From the NCBI GenBank assembly GCA_016714535.1, contig JADKDR010000004.1:1-64000 (forward strand): a DNA stretch of 64,000 nucleotides, read 5' to 3'. This document shows, in pieces, positions 9,285-18,232 of the stretch. The stretch is from Bacteroidota bacterium (GTDB lineage: Bacteria > Bacteroidota > Bacteroidia > AKYH767-A > OLB10). Positions within the stretch are counted from its first letter, which is position 1, and each line of letters opens with the position of its first letter. The position numbers were made by a program, and so were the translations under genes. The notes below the pieces were generated by a model that did not search any database, was not told where the DNA came from, and was given only the letters and a program-made list of their open reading frames with translations.

Positions 9285-9809
9285 ATGATAACAGTAATTA
9301 TTCCAACACTTAACGAAGAAGAAAACATTGCCAGTGTTGTGACCTTTGCAAAAGGGCAACCTCATGTAACGGAGGTAATTGTAGTGGACGACAAATCGCT
9401 GGACAAGACAGTTTCTATCGCACAGGAACATGGAGCAAAGGTTATCACCAGCACCAAATTGGGTAAAGGTGCATCTATGAAAGATGGTATCTTGTGTGCA
9501 ACTAATAACATCATTGCTTTTCTTGATGGCGACATTGACCCATATCCTCACTATACCATTAAATTATTGACCGACCCCATCTTGCAAGGTGAAGTTGATT
9601 TTGTAAAATCCTCATTCAATCGCAATGCTGGTAGGGTAACAGAACTTGTAGCAAAACCACTTCTCAGTATTTTCTTCCCTGACTTACTTCGGTTTAGTCA
9701 ACCTCTAAGCGGAATGATTGCAGGAAAAAAATCACTCTTTCTGCAATTAGATTTCAGAGACGATTACGGTGTGGACATAGGCATACTGATAGATATGCAC
9801 CTGTTTTAG
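9285..9809 (+). CDS. Family 2 glycosyltransferase, C-terminally truncated
   Basis: Start chosen at ATG 9285, because MITVIIPTLNEEENIASVV is the canonical GT-A opening; the frame upstream of it is low-complexity and non-conserved. VVDDKS and the metal-binding DGDID motif are present, with a GVDIGILIDMHL segment near the end. The frame stops just after IDMHL, where relatives continue for tens of residues. The HAD domain that follows begins in another frame with RYAPVL. Both readings use the same bases AGATATGCACCTG (9791-9803), suggesting a deletion between two such repeats in an ancestral GT-HAD fusion. Probable cytoplasmic sugar transfer; substrate unknown. Confidence 0.75.
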   Translation: MITVIIPTLNEEENIASVVTFAKGQPHVTEVIVVDDKSLDKTVSIAQEHGAKVITSTKLGKGASMKDGILCATNNIIAFLDGDIDPYPHYTIKLLTDPILQGEVDFVKSSFNRNAGRVTELVAKPLLSIFFPDLLRFSQPLSGMIAGKKSLFLQLDFRDDYGVDIGILIDMHLF

Positions 9810-9835
9810 ATAACCAACTCAGCACACTCAGCAAA

Positions 9836-10474
9836 TTGGTTGTGTTTGATATGGATAACACGCTTTTGCAAGGTCGCTTTATTGATACCTGTGCAGGCAA
9901 ATTTAATTTCAAAAAAGAGTTGATGAACATTCGTTCTGCCGAAACTGATGTTATCATTCTCACCAAAAGAATTGCCACACTGCTAAAAGGAAAAACAATT
10001 AGTGAATTGATTGAAGTAGCTGATAGCATTTCAGTAATAGAGGGAACAAAGGAAATAATTTCACAACTCAAACAGCGGGGCTACATGGTTGGAATTATTT
10101 CAGATAGTTACGACTGCATTACCAACCACATCAAAAACAAATTGGGAATGGATTTTTCACTTTCCAATGAACTTGAATTTTCAAAAAGCATTTGCACAGG
10201 CGAAGTAAAAATTCCTTCCTTTCTTTTCAGCAATGCAAAGAGTTTGTGCAAGCATTCGCTTTGCAAAACCAATGCACTGTTAAGCATACTTGAAAAATAC
10301 AGCATCCAAAAAGAAAACTGTATTGCCATTGGCGATAGTATGAACGACCTTTGCATGATTAAAGAAGCTGGGCTTGGAATTGCCTTTTGTTCAAAAGACG
10401 AATTGCTAAATCACCATGCAGACATAATACTTAATGAACAAAGTTTTTCTGAACTACTTAACTTGACTAAGTAA
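9836..10474 (+). CDS. HAD-superfamily phosphatase (SerB-like), probably the C-terminal half of a GT-HAD fusion
   Basis: The nucleophile motif VVFDMDNTLL lies almost at the N-terminus, and GDSMNDLCMIKEAG supplies the conserved GDxxND acid motif near the end. The length (212 residues) suits a HAD-IB phosphatase. No good start exists: the nominal TTG at 9836 falls only a few codons before the catalytic aspartates and ATG 9850 falls within the motif. The frame is open upstream through RYAPVLDNQLST into the end of the glycosyltransferase. I therefore read it as the second half of a broken fusion. Translation as a separate protein is uncertain. Confidence 0.7.
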   Translation: MVVFDMDNTLLQGRFIDTCAGKFNFKKELMNIRSAETDVIILTKRIATLLKGKTISELIEVADSISVIEGTKEIISQLKQRGYMVGIISDSYDCITNHIKNKLGMDFSLSNELEFSKSICTGEVKIPSFLFSNAKSLCKHSLCKTNALLSILEKYSIQKENCIAIGDSMNDLCMIKEAGLGIAFCSKDELLNHHADIILNEQSFSELLNLTK

Positions 10475-10477
10475 AAT

Positions 10478-11650
10478 ATGACCACAGCTATTATTATCAC
10501 AATCTGCCTACTACTTCTGCTGGCATATATCTTTGACATTAGTTCGCCTCTTACAAAAATTCCTTCCGTTATTCTGCTTTTGCTTTTAGGTTGGTTAGTC
10601 AGACAAACAACTGACTTCTTCCAATTACATATTCCTGACTTAAATCCACTACTGCCAATATTCGGAACAATTGGTTTAATCCTTATTGTGTTGGAAGGTT
10701 CCTTAGAACTTGAACTCAACAAATCAAAAATCTCAATAATTAAAAAATCATCACTCAATGCACTTATTCCAATGTTTGCATTGGCATTTCTTTTTGCATT
10801 TGCTTTTCAATACTTCGGGCAAGTATCCTTTAAAATAGCGTTGGTAAATGCAATTCCATTTTGCGTTATCAGCAGTGCTATTGCTATACCAAGCGTTAGA
10901 AATCTTTCTGCCTATCATAAAGAGTTTACAATTTATGAAAGCAGTTTGTCAGATATTTTTGGTGTTTTGTTTTTCAATTTCATTGCACTCAACGAAATTA
11001 TCAATGCTCAATCATTTGGGAACTTTGCTTTGGAATTGCTTCTCATCATTGTCATTTCATTTTTCGCAGTTTTAGGACTTTCATTTTTACTAAGCCGTAT
11101 TAAACATCACATCACTTTTACTCCAATTATTTTAATGGTCATTCTCATTTATGCAGTTTCTAAAGTTTATCATTTGCCTGGCTTAATTTTTATTCTTGTT
11201 TTTGGTTTATTTCTTGGCAATCTTGACGAACTGAAACAGTTTAACTGGATTGAAAAATTAAGACCCGAAAAGTTAGACAAAGAAGTAAAGAAGTTCAAGG
11301 AGATTACAGTAGAGGCAACTTTTCTAATTCGTGCATTATTCTTTATGTTGTTTGGTTTTCTAATGGAAGCAAAAGAAATTTTCAATCCTGAAACTATTCC
11401 TTGGGCTGCCGCCATTGTAACTTCAATCATTTTGGTCAGATGGCTTGCACTTAAAATTTCTAAGATATCGGCATCACCACTTTTATTTATAGCACCAAGG
11501 GGACTAATCACCATTCTACTTTTCTTAGCCATTTTGCCCGAACAAAACATATCAATCGTAAACAAATCCCTCATCATACAAACCATTATACTTTCAGTTC
11601 TTGTAATGATGTTAGGTCTAATGACAGCAAAGAAAAATGAATCTCACTAA
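10478..11650 (+). CDS. Cation/proton antiporter (monovalent CPA type)
   Basis: 390 residues, about eleven hydrophobic segments, opening with a membrane helix followed by SPLTKIPSVILLLLLGW, the pattern of Na+/H+ exchanger domain proteins. No C-terminal RCK/TrkA-N domain is present, so it is the bare transporter. It probably exchanges Na+ or K+ for H+ in the inner membrane. It starts 3 bases after the HAD stop and overlaps nhaA by 14 bases, so all belong to one transcript with a second Na+/H+ antiporter. The exact ion cannot be read from the sequence. Confidence 0.8.
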   Translation: MTTAIIITICLLLLLAYIFDISSPLTKIPSVILLLLLGWLVRQTTDFFQLHIPDLNPLLPIFGTIGLILIVLEGSLELELNKSKISIIKKSSLNALIPMFALAFLFAFAFQYFGQVSFKIALVNAIPFCVISSAIAIPSVRNLSAYHKEFTIYESSLSDIFGVLFFNFIALNEIINAQSFGNFALELLLIIVISFFAVLGLSFLLSRIKHHITFTPIILMVILIYAVSKVYHLPGLIFILVFGLFLGNLDELKQFNWIEKLRPEKLDKEVKKFKEITVEATFLIRALFFMLFGFLMEAKEIFNPETIPWAAAIVTSIILVRWLALKISKISASPLLFIAPRGLITILLFLAILPEQNISIVNKSLIIQTIILSVLVMMLGLMTAKKNESH

Positions 11651-12793
11651 GTTATTTACCGATTTTTTTGACAGCGAAAAAACAGGCGGACTAATTTTAG
11701 TCTTCGTGACAGCTCTTTCACTTGTTCTTGCTAATTCTGCCTGGCAGACAGACTATATTAATTTTTGGCATATTGACTTGGGTGGACACAGTATTGTTCA
11801 TTGGATTAATGACGGACTAATGACCATCTTTTTTCTCCTCATCGGTTTAGAGTTAGAAAGAGAAATTTATCAAGGAGAACTTTCTGACATAAAAAATGCT
11901 TCATTACCAATCTTTGGAGCAATAGGCGGTATGATTGTTCCAGCTGGACTATTTTTATTGCTCAACTTCGGGTCAGACACTCAAGCAGGTGCAGGTATTC
12001 CAATGGCGACAGATATTGCTTTTGCTATCGGCATATTATCTCTTTTAGGCAATCGTGTTCCGACCTCTCTAAAAATATTTTTGACAGCTTTGGCAGTAAT
12101 GGACGACTTGGGAGCAATCATAGTTATTGCAATTTTCTACACGACCTCAATTGCATTTGTAAATTTATTTATTGCATTGGGCATTTTTGCGTTTCTACTC
12201 ATTCTAAACCGATTGAAAGTTCACAACCTAATTCCATATTTAATTGGTGGTGCAGCAATGTGGTATTTTATGTTGCATTCAGGTGTTCACGCTACAATAA
12301 CTGGTGTTTTGTTGGCATTTGCCATTCCATTTGGCAACGGTGGAGAAAAATCACCTTCATATATTCTTCAACATTTCTTACACAAACCAGTTGCTTTTTT
12401 TATTCTGCCATTGTTTGCAGTAGCTAATACTTGCATTGCGGTTGGCGATAGTTGGCAAAGTGGTTTAGGACAAACAAATAGTTTAGGGATTATTGTAGGA
12501 CTCGTAATCGGTAAGCCTTTAGGCATTTGGCTCTTTTCGTTTATCGGTGTTGGCTTGGGACTTTGTGCATTGCCGACAGACTTGAAATGGAAAAATATAA
12601 TTGGTGCAGGTTTTTAGGCGGTATCGGTTTTACAATGTCAATCTTCATTACGCTTCTTGCGTTTGACAATGCAGACAACGTAAACAATTCAAAAATTGCA
12701 ATTCTAATTGCTTCACTTATTGCGGGAACAATTGGTTTTATCTTTCTTAAACTGACACTTAAAACACTAGTAGAAAATGACGAAACAACTTGA
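11637..12793 (+). CDS. nhaA: Na+/H+ antiporter NhaA (one-base frameshift)
   Basis: NhaA signatures are clear: FFLLIGLELEREI, MATDIAFAIGILSLLG, TALAVMDDLGAIIVIAIFYT (the two aspartates that bind Na+) and LHSGVHATITGVLLA. The first frame stops at 12617 after GAGF, and the rest continues in another frame as LGGIGFTMSIFITLLAF. Adding one T to the run of five at about 12611-12615 restores the canonical GAGFLGGIGFTMS. This is probably a sequencing error in a functional gene. The corrected length, about 385 residues, is normal. It imports protons and exports sodium at alkaline pH in characterised homologues. Confidence 0.9.
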
Positions 12794-12817
12794 CGATAGA
12801 AAAATGCGTCTATAATA

Positions 12818-12936
12818 GCAGCTACAAGAAATTGGCGGTTCAGTGGTTAAATGAAATTTTGTGCTTCGTATCAAGCTCAGTGGTAGCAGACAGTTTAGTG
12901 CTCCGTAATCGCCAAATTCTTGTATTTGCAAAACGT
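12818..12936. other. attC-like right boundary of block 3
   Basis: GCAGCTAC (12818-12825) is followed by AAGAAATTGGCG, whose near complement CGCCAAATTCTTG lies at 12910-12922. After this arm comes AAAACGT (12930-12936), where the next relic starts. Rejoined to GTTAGCC at 13293, the site would be about 120 bp, with the same layout as the one at 345-472. The ATTGGCGGTTCAGTG stretch is shared by the two sites. Confidence 0.45.
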
Positions 12937-13290
12937 CAGGATATGAAAAAACCCATTTTGGAAAATTTTGCCAGCCGAAACAATTCCGTAACGGTAACGA
13001 TATACGCTTTATGCCTCTTGTAGTTTAAAATACCACGACAACAATTCCTCTTTCAAATTTCAATTTTACGAAATCGAGTTTGCAAACAAAAGCATCGATA
13101 AAGCGTACAATATTTTCAGTATCGATATTGCAATCTAAACTTGATATTTCCATTTGGTTGCGGTAGCCCTCAGCTCTGTGATGCATATTTATTTTTTTTC
13201 AAAGACACGTCAACGGTGTCGTTGTAATTTTTATTTTTACCACATGTTGTTAACCTGCAGCTGTTGTAGAGTTGTTTATTTTACAGGCTG
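12937..13290 (-). mobile_element. Decayed, internally deleted IS1182 relic (copy 3)
   Basis: The left terminal repeat CAGGATATGAAAAAACC (12937-12953) differs from that of the intact IS by one base. The relic keeps the outer left region, then a fusion of the first ~38 transposase codons to a short tail (13022-13189, minus strand), then the right flank ending CAGGCTG at 13290. The fusion reads ...FVCKLDFVKLKFERGI, and a closely similar tail occurs in copies 2 and 4, so the deletion predates their spread. Confidence 0.78.
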
Positions 13291-13395
13291 TTGTTAGCCA
13301 TAGCGCTATTGAGGCTTCAAACATTTAATCCAACTTTGGTGTTAAAGACTATATTGAAATAAGTTAAACCTTTGCACAAAAAACATCACAAAAAA

Positions 13396-14976
13396 ATGAT
13401 GAAAAAGATACTCTCAATTTATGTTTTACTTGTTGCCTTTTACATAGGCAATGCCCAAACCACCAATACAAACATTAGCAACGGTATTCTATTTGACGGT
13501 GAACCTTACCTGGTTATCAATCCTACAAATAATCAAAACTTAGTGGCCGCCTGGATGGGTTTCAAGTTTTCAAATGGACAATATAAAATTGCAATTAAAA
13601 CAAGGGCAAGTTTTGATGGTGGTAATTCGTGGAGCATCGTAAACACATTGCCTCATTTCGGAACCGGTTATGGTTCGGCTGATGTTTCTATGGCTTTTGA
13701 CAAGACCGGATTATTGTATATTTCATACATCGATTATAAGCAAGCACCCGATAGCGGAGGAATTTATGTTTCCCGCTCTTTTGATGGCGGATTAAACTGG
13801 AACGCTCCGACAAAAGCCTTTGACATGTATGATGTAGCAAACAAACGACCTATTGACCGACCCTGGCTTGTAGTTGACAATTCCAACACAGTAAATTCAG
13901 GAACACTTTACATTACCACCAAACCCGCTCCCTGGATTGCACCACCTAATAGAAACTATTATAAAGTTTCTTCTGATAGTGGTTATACATGGACTTCTAT
14001 TGCCAATGTAGATGGAGGGGTGCATTTGGTTGGAAATTTAATTGCTGCTCCAATGGCGGCTCCGGCAACTACAATAAATGGAAATTTCTGCGCTGTTTAT
14101 CCGAGTTATGTAAATAGTCAAAATCCTTTACCAGCATACTACTTTGCAAAATCAAATGACAAAGGGCAAAACTTTTCATACACCACTGTATTTGCAGCTA
14201 TTCCTGCGGCAAATGATACCAATTTCAAAAACGGATACCAACTAATTGCACAATATGCAGACAGCAACAAATTGATTTTTTTAACTCCCGATGCACAAAA
14301 TGGCGATGCTGATATTATGGCATTTCATACTAACGATGGTGGTCAAACATGGAGTAGTCCGATTCGTATAAATGACGATTCATTGTCTAATGGAAAAGCA
14401 CAGGATATGGTGTGGGGTTCATACAATGAACAAGGCAATCTGGTTGTTACATGGCGCGACAGACGCAATTCAGTTGCAAACGGATTTTGGAATGCCGGCT
14501 ATGATTTTTATTATGCCACAAGCTCCGATAACGGACAAACATTTTCTACAAATAAAAAAATGACGAGCCAATTTGTTGATTTTGATTCTCTTCTTACTCT
14601 TAGCGGAAATGATTTTATGAGCTGTGTTTATACAGGTGATACACTTTGCACTGTTTGGGGCGATACCCGAAATGGGATAATGAATATCTACTTCGCAAAG
14701 ATAATTGCAAGCACCAACACCAATGTTGGATTTACTTTGCTTGAAGGTGAAGAACCGCAGTGGAAAATATTTCCGAACCCGACTAACGATTATTTAAATG
14801 TTACATTTTCAAACAACATGACCGGTAAGGAAATTTCCGTATATGATGCCAATGGTAAAAAAATGTTTAATCAAACTATCACAGATTCCTATATCAAAAT
14901 CAAAACACAAACTTTAGCGAAAGGGATTTATTTTTTGAAAATTGAAAATGATGTTAAATATTTTATAAAAGAATAA
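13396..14976 (+). CDS. Secreted sialidase-like beta-propeller with T9SS sorting tail
   Basis: Start taken at ATG 13396 (a second ATG follows at once); the TTG at 13372 would add a lysine/histidine-rich run. A signal peptide ends at about NAQ. At least five Asp-box (S-x-D-x-G-x-T-W) repeats are visible: SFDGGNSWS, SFDGGLNWN, SSDSGYTWT, TNDGGQTWSS and SSDNGQTFS, which mark a six-bladed sialidase/BNR propeller. The last ~80 residues (WKIFPNPTNDYLNV...GIYFLKI) form a type A T9SS sorting domain, so the protein is exported and probably surface-bound. No sialidase arginine triad was established, so enzymatic activity is open. It is the only gene of its block. Confidence 0.82.
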   Translation: MMKKILSIYVLLVAFYIGNAQTTNTNISNGILFDGEPYLVINPTNNQNLVAAWMGFKFSNGQYKIAIKTRASFDGGNSWSIVNTLPHFGTGYGSADVSMAFDKTGLLYISYIDYKQAPDSGGIYVSRSFDGGLNWNAPTKAFDMYDVANKRPIDRPWLVVDNSNTVNSGTLYITTKPAPWIAPPNRNYYKVSSDSGYTWTSIANVDGGVHLVGNLIAAPMAAPATTINGNFCAVYPSYVNSQNPLPAYYFAKSNDKGQNFSYTTVFAAIPAANDTNFKNGYQLIAQYADSNKLIFLTPDAQNGDADIMAFHTNDGGQTWSSPIRINDDSLSNGKAQDMVWGSYNEQGNLVVTWRDRRNSVANGFWNAGYDFYYATSSDNGQTFSTNKKMTSQFVDFDSLLTLSGNDFMSCVYTGDTLCTVWGDTRNGIMNIYFAKIIASTNTNVGFTLLEGEEPQWKIFPNPTNDYLNVTFSNNMTGKEISVYDANGKKMFNQTITDSYIKIKTQTLAKGIYFLKIENDVKYFIKE

Positions 14977-15177
14977 AATTAGATTGGACACCTAAGAGTG
15001 CACATCAATCTGAACAAAGTGTGAGTAAACTTGACAAGACAAATCTCCGCATAGTCAGTAGAGCTAAAGATAGCGGGGTCTCCATACTTCACCTGTGCTC
15101 AGTTAAAATGAAAAGTGGAATTTCAATTCTACAAAATTTAGCGCTAAAACTCCCCAACATTGTAAACCCCATACCGT
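14977..15177. other. Gene-free stretch before relic copy 4
   Basis: No convincing gene is seen. GCGCTAAAACTC (15141-15152) is nearly repeated inside the copy-5 region at 19401-19412. TAGCGCTA (15139-15146) also occurs at 13301-13308 near the left boundary of this block, but a clean complementary boundary box was not found. Confidence 0.4.
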
Positions 15178-15530
15178 CAGTTTGCAAAAAACGCTCATTT
15201 GAAAATTTCGACAACCAAAACAATTCCATAACCGTAACCATATACGATTTATGGCTCTTTTTGTAATTTAAAATACCGGGGCAACTATTACTTTTCTAAT
15301 TTCAATTTCACTAAATTGAACTTGCTTACAAAAGCATCAATAAAGCGTACAATATTTTCAGTATCGATGTTGCAACCTAAACTTAATATTTCCATTTGAT
15401 GCCGGCAGCCCGCAGTTATGTGATGCATATTTTTTTTTGCTAAGGTAAGTCAGCAGTATCGTTGTAATTTTTATTTTTACAACATATTTTTAACGTGCAA
15501 CTGTGGGCTGTTTAGTTTTTTCATAGGCTC
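15178..15530 (-). mobile_element. Decayed, internally deleted IS1182 relic (copy 4)
   Basis: Begins CAG at 15178 after ACCGT, keeps the outer left segment (CCATATACGATTTATGGC), the truncated transposase start (minus strand, about 15320-15425) with several substitutions, and the right flank ending TCATAGGCTC at 15530. It joins ACGTTATGCC directly. It is more decayed than copies 2 and 3. Confidence 0.72.
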
Positions 15531-15542
15531 ACGTTATGCCCC
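15531..15542. other. attC-like right end and left boundary of block 5
   Basis: ACGTTATGCCCC. GTTATGCCC (15533-15541) is perfectly complementary to GGGCATAAC at 19219-19227, the end of the last gene in this block. Confidence 0.5.
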
Positions 15543-15608
15543 AAGCTATAACAACTATATAACCAACATATTCACAGTTTAGAAACAAGTAAAAAAGAAC
15601 AAAAGAGA

Positions 15609-17603
15609 ATGACGAAATATTTTATACTTTTTCTAATAACAATACTAACCTGCCACCAACTTAAAGCCCAAAAGGCATTGCAACTTGATACAACAAAAAC
15701 GTTGAAAGAGGTACTTGTAACGTATCAAGCCGACAAGTTAACTCCAATAACTTTTCAAAACATAAGTTCAATAGACCTTAAAACAAAATCAACAGGGCAA
15801 GAACCTTCGTTCTTGCTTTCTGAAACTCCATCAATCACAAATTATTCAGACGCAGGAAACTCACAAGGCTATTCCTATTTCCGATTTAGAGGCATTGACC
15901 AGACAAGAATTAACATGACGCTTGATGGAGTTCCATTAAACGAACCCGAAGACCAGGGAGCATATTTCTCAAACTATCCCGACATCTTTAATTCAGTAAG
16001 TAAAATTCAAATCCAAAGAGGTGTTGGAACTTCTAAAAACGGAGTTGGAAGTTACGGTGGTAGCGTTCAGATATTTTCTCCAAACCTTTACGATTCAACA
16101 AAAACAACTTTCGGTTTAGGCTACGGTTCATTTAATAGTTTAAGAGCTTTTGGAGAATACAACAGTGGAGTTAAAAACCGCAAAGCACTTTATGTTAGAG
16201 CATCACAAATTTATTCTGACGGTTATAAATACAATTCTTCAAACAACTCACAATCTGTTTATATCAGTAGTGGTTTGTTCTACGACAAATCAACATGGAT
16301 AATAAATTTACTTGCCGGGCACCAACAAAACCAATTGGCTTGGCTTGGCGTTTCAGATTCTTTAATTTCAATTGACAGACAAACCAACGCTAACAAAAAT
16401 GAAAAAGACCAGTTCACTCAATGTCTGGTAAAACTTCAAAATAATTGGCGACCAAATAATTACTCATCAGTTCAATCAAGTATTTACTATACTTTCTTGA
16501 AAGGCAACTACGATTTTAATCTGAACGGCTTTTTAGGATTACCAACAACAGTCGAACTTTACAAGTATGCTTTCCAATCCAACCTAATTGGCTTTTTTAG
16601 CAATTATACTTTTTCAAAAAAGCAATTCAACTGGACAACAGGAGTTCATGGAAATATTTATGACCGCCAACACACAGGCAGCGAAAAAACTTTAGGCCAA
16701 CTTTATATAAACACTGGCTATAAAAATGAAGCAAGTGTTTTTACAAAAGCAGATTACACTTTCAAGTGGCTTACCTTCTTTGCCGACATTCAATATCGTT
16801 ATTCATCCTTTGACTACAAAGGAACGGTTACCCTTGAAAAAATGGAATGGCATTTCATCAATCCAAAAGCAGGTTTGAGTATTAACATAAAACAAAATTC
16901 AGTGATTTATTACAGCATTGGTAGTACAGGCAGAGAGCCAACAAGAAACGATATGTTTGGAGGAAATGATGATTTGTTAGCCGACAGTTTAGGCAACGCC
17001 ATTATTTCAATCAAAACGCCTGAGTATGTTGTCAATCACGAATTTGGTTTCAGAAACCAATCAAGTAAACTGAATTTCAATTTAAATCTTTACTACATGG
17101 ATTTCGAAAATGAAATTGTACTTGACGGAAAGTTTGGACCAAATGGTTTGGCACTCACAAATAAAGTTGAACAAAGTTTTAGAACAGGAATTGAGTTAAA
17201 CCTTACTTACAAAGTAAACAAAAGTTTTTCACTCATCAATAACTCTTCGTTCAATTATAGTCGTATCAAAGAACAAAAAGAAGTGTTCACTCCTATTCTC
17301 ACACCGCCTTTAATCATCAATCAAGAAGCGGTTTATTCCTACAAAGGTTTTTCGGTAGCAGTTTCTGCAAGGTATCAAGACAAATCATTCATTGACTTTG
17401 CAAATACTTCTACTGTTAAAAGTTATTTCCTTATAAATGGACGAATTAGTTATGACATCAAATGTTTTCAGCTTTGTGTTTTCGTAAACAATATTACCGA
17501 CTCCAAATATTTCAATAATGGCTATATAGATTTTGACGGAAGCAAAAAATATTTTGTGCAAGCACCGACTAACTTTTATGTTTCGCTTAAATATAGCTTC
17601 TGA
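15609..17603 (+). CDS. TonB-dependent outer-membrane receptor (probable nicotinamide riboside or related vitamin)
   Basis: 664 residues, with a signal peptide ending near LKAQ. The plug domain is at about residues 40-160 (YFRFRGIDQTRINMTLDGVPLNEP, then VQIQRGVGTSKNGVGSYGGSV). A 22-strand-type barrel follows and ends in aromatic FYVSLKYSF, the outer-membrane insertion signal. There is no N-terminal carboxypeptidase-like domain. The stop overlaps the pnuC start, placing receptor, inner-membrane transporter and kinase in one operon. Substrate assignment rests on that context; the family alone would not tell. Confidence 0.85.
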   Translation: MTKYFILFLITILTCHQLKAQKALQLDTTKTLKEVLVTYQADKLTPITFQNISSIDLKTKSTGQEPSFLLSETPSITNYSDAGNSQGYSYFRFRGIDQTRINMTLDGVPLNEPEDQGAYFSNYPDIFNSVSKIQIQRGVGTSKNGVGSYGGSVQIFSPNLYDSTKTTFGLGYGSFNSLRAFGEYNSGVKNRKALYVRASQIYSDGYKYNSSNNSQSVYISSGLFYDKSTWIINLLAGHQQNQLAWLGVSDSLISIDRQTNANKNEKDQFTQCLVKLQNNWRPNNYSSVQSSIYYTFLKGNYDFNLNGFLGLPTTVELYKYAFQSNLIGFFSNYTFSKKQFNWTTGVHGNIYDRQHTGSEKTLGQLYINTGYKNEASVFTKADYTFKWLTFFADIQYRYSSFDYKGTVTLEKMEWHFINPKAGLSINIKQNSVIYYSIGSTGREPTRNDMFGGNDDLLADSLGNAIISIKTPEYVVNHEFGFRNQSSKLNFNLNLYYMDFENEIVLDGKFGPNGLALTNKVEQSFRTGIELNLTYKVNKSFSLINNSSFNYSRIKEQKEVFTPILTPPLIINQEAVYSYKGFSVAVSARYQDKSFIDFANTSTVKSYFLINGRISYDIKCFQLCVFVNNITDSKYFNNGYIDFDGSKKYFVQAPTNFYVSLKYSF

Positions 17604-18232
17604 TGCACTTCTTTGAAATAAAAAATATTGCATTTCAAATTTTGGATTACCCAATCAGCTATGTTGAGTTGACAGGAACATTGTTTGGATTGTCTTCGGT
17701 TTACTTTGCATCTAGGGCAAACATTTTAACTTGGGCAACAGGAATAGTGAACGAATTTTTTCTTTTCATTTTGTTTTTTCAGGTTCAACTCTATGCAGAC
17801 ATGTTTCTGCAAATTTACTTTTTCGTTGTAACGCTTTACGGGTGGTATAAGTGGAATTCAAAGACAAGTGAAAACAAAATTTCTGAAACAAGTTCCAGAA
17901 ACAAAATACTTCTTGCTGCATCTATCCTAATAGGAACATTGATTTCTGGTTTTTTCTTTACCAATATTCACTTGTACTTGCCAACATATTTTAAAATAGA
18001 AGCGGCTTACCCTTTCACCGATTCGTTTGTAATGGTTTCAAGCATTGTTGCTACAGTCCTACTCGCCAAAAAGAAAATTGAGAATTGGCATTTATGGATT
18101 GCTATTGATTTAGTTTGTGTTGTCCTCTATTTTAAAAAGGGAATTTTCTTTCTATCACTTGAATATTTTATTTTTCTTGGGCTTGCATCTTACGGACTCT
18201 ATCACTGGAGAAAACAATTGAGCAATGACTAA
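17603..18232 (+). CDS. pnuC: PnuC-type vitamin transporter (nicotinamide riboside)
   Basis: 209 residues, about seven membrane segments. GLSSVYFASRANILTWATGIVNE and the YGWYKW motif are typical of PnuC/PnuT facilitators. These proteins pass uncharged vitamins across the inner membrane by diffusion, and a cytoplasmic kinase traps the product. Here the kinase is the next gene, whose start lies 8 bases inside this one, so nicotinamide riboside is the likely substrate; thiamine-type PnuT proteins instead sit beside thiamine kinases. Confidence 0.87.
   Translation: MHFFEIKNIAFQILDYPISYVELTGTLFGLSSVYFASRANILTWATGIVNEFFLFILFFQVQLYADMFLQIYFFVVTLYGWYKWNSKTSENKISETSSRNKILLAASILIGTLISGFFFTNIHLYLPTYFKIEAAYPFTDSFVMVSSIVATVLLAKKKIENWHLWIAIDLVCVVLYFKKGIFFLSLEYFIFLGLASYGLYHWRKQLSND

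Noticed and set aside
13293..15150. A private inverted repeat around the sialidase block
   Set aside because: The left end GTTAGCCATAGCGCTA has only a partial match (TAGCGCTAAAAC at 15139), and TAGCGCTA is itself a palindrome, so the pairing is not convincing.
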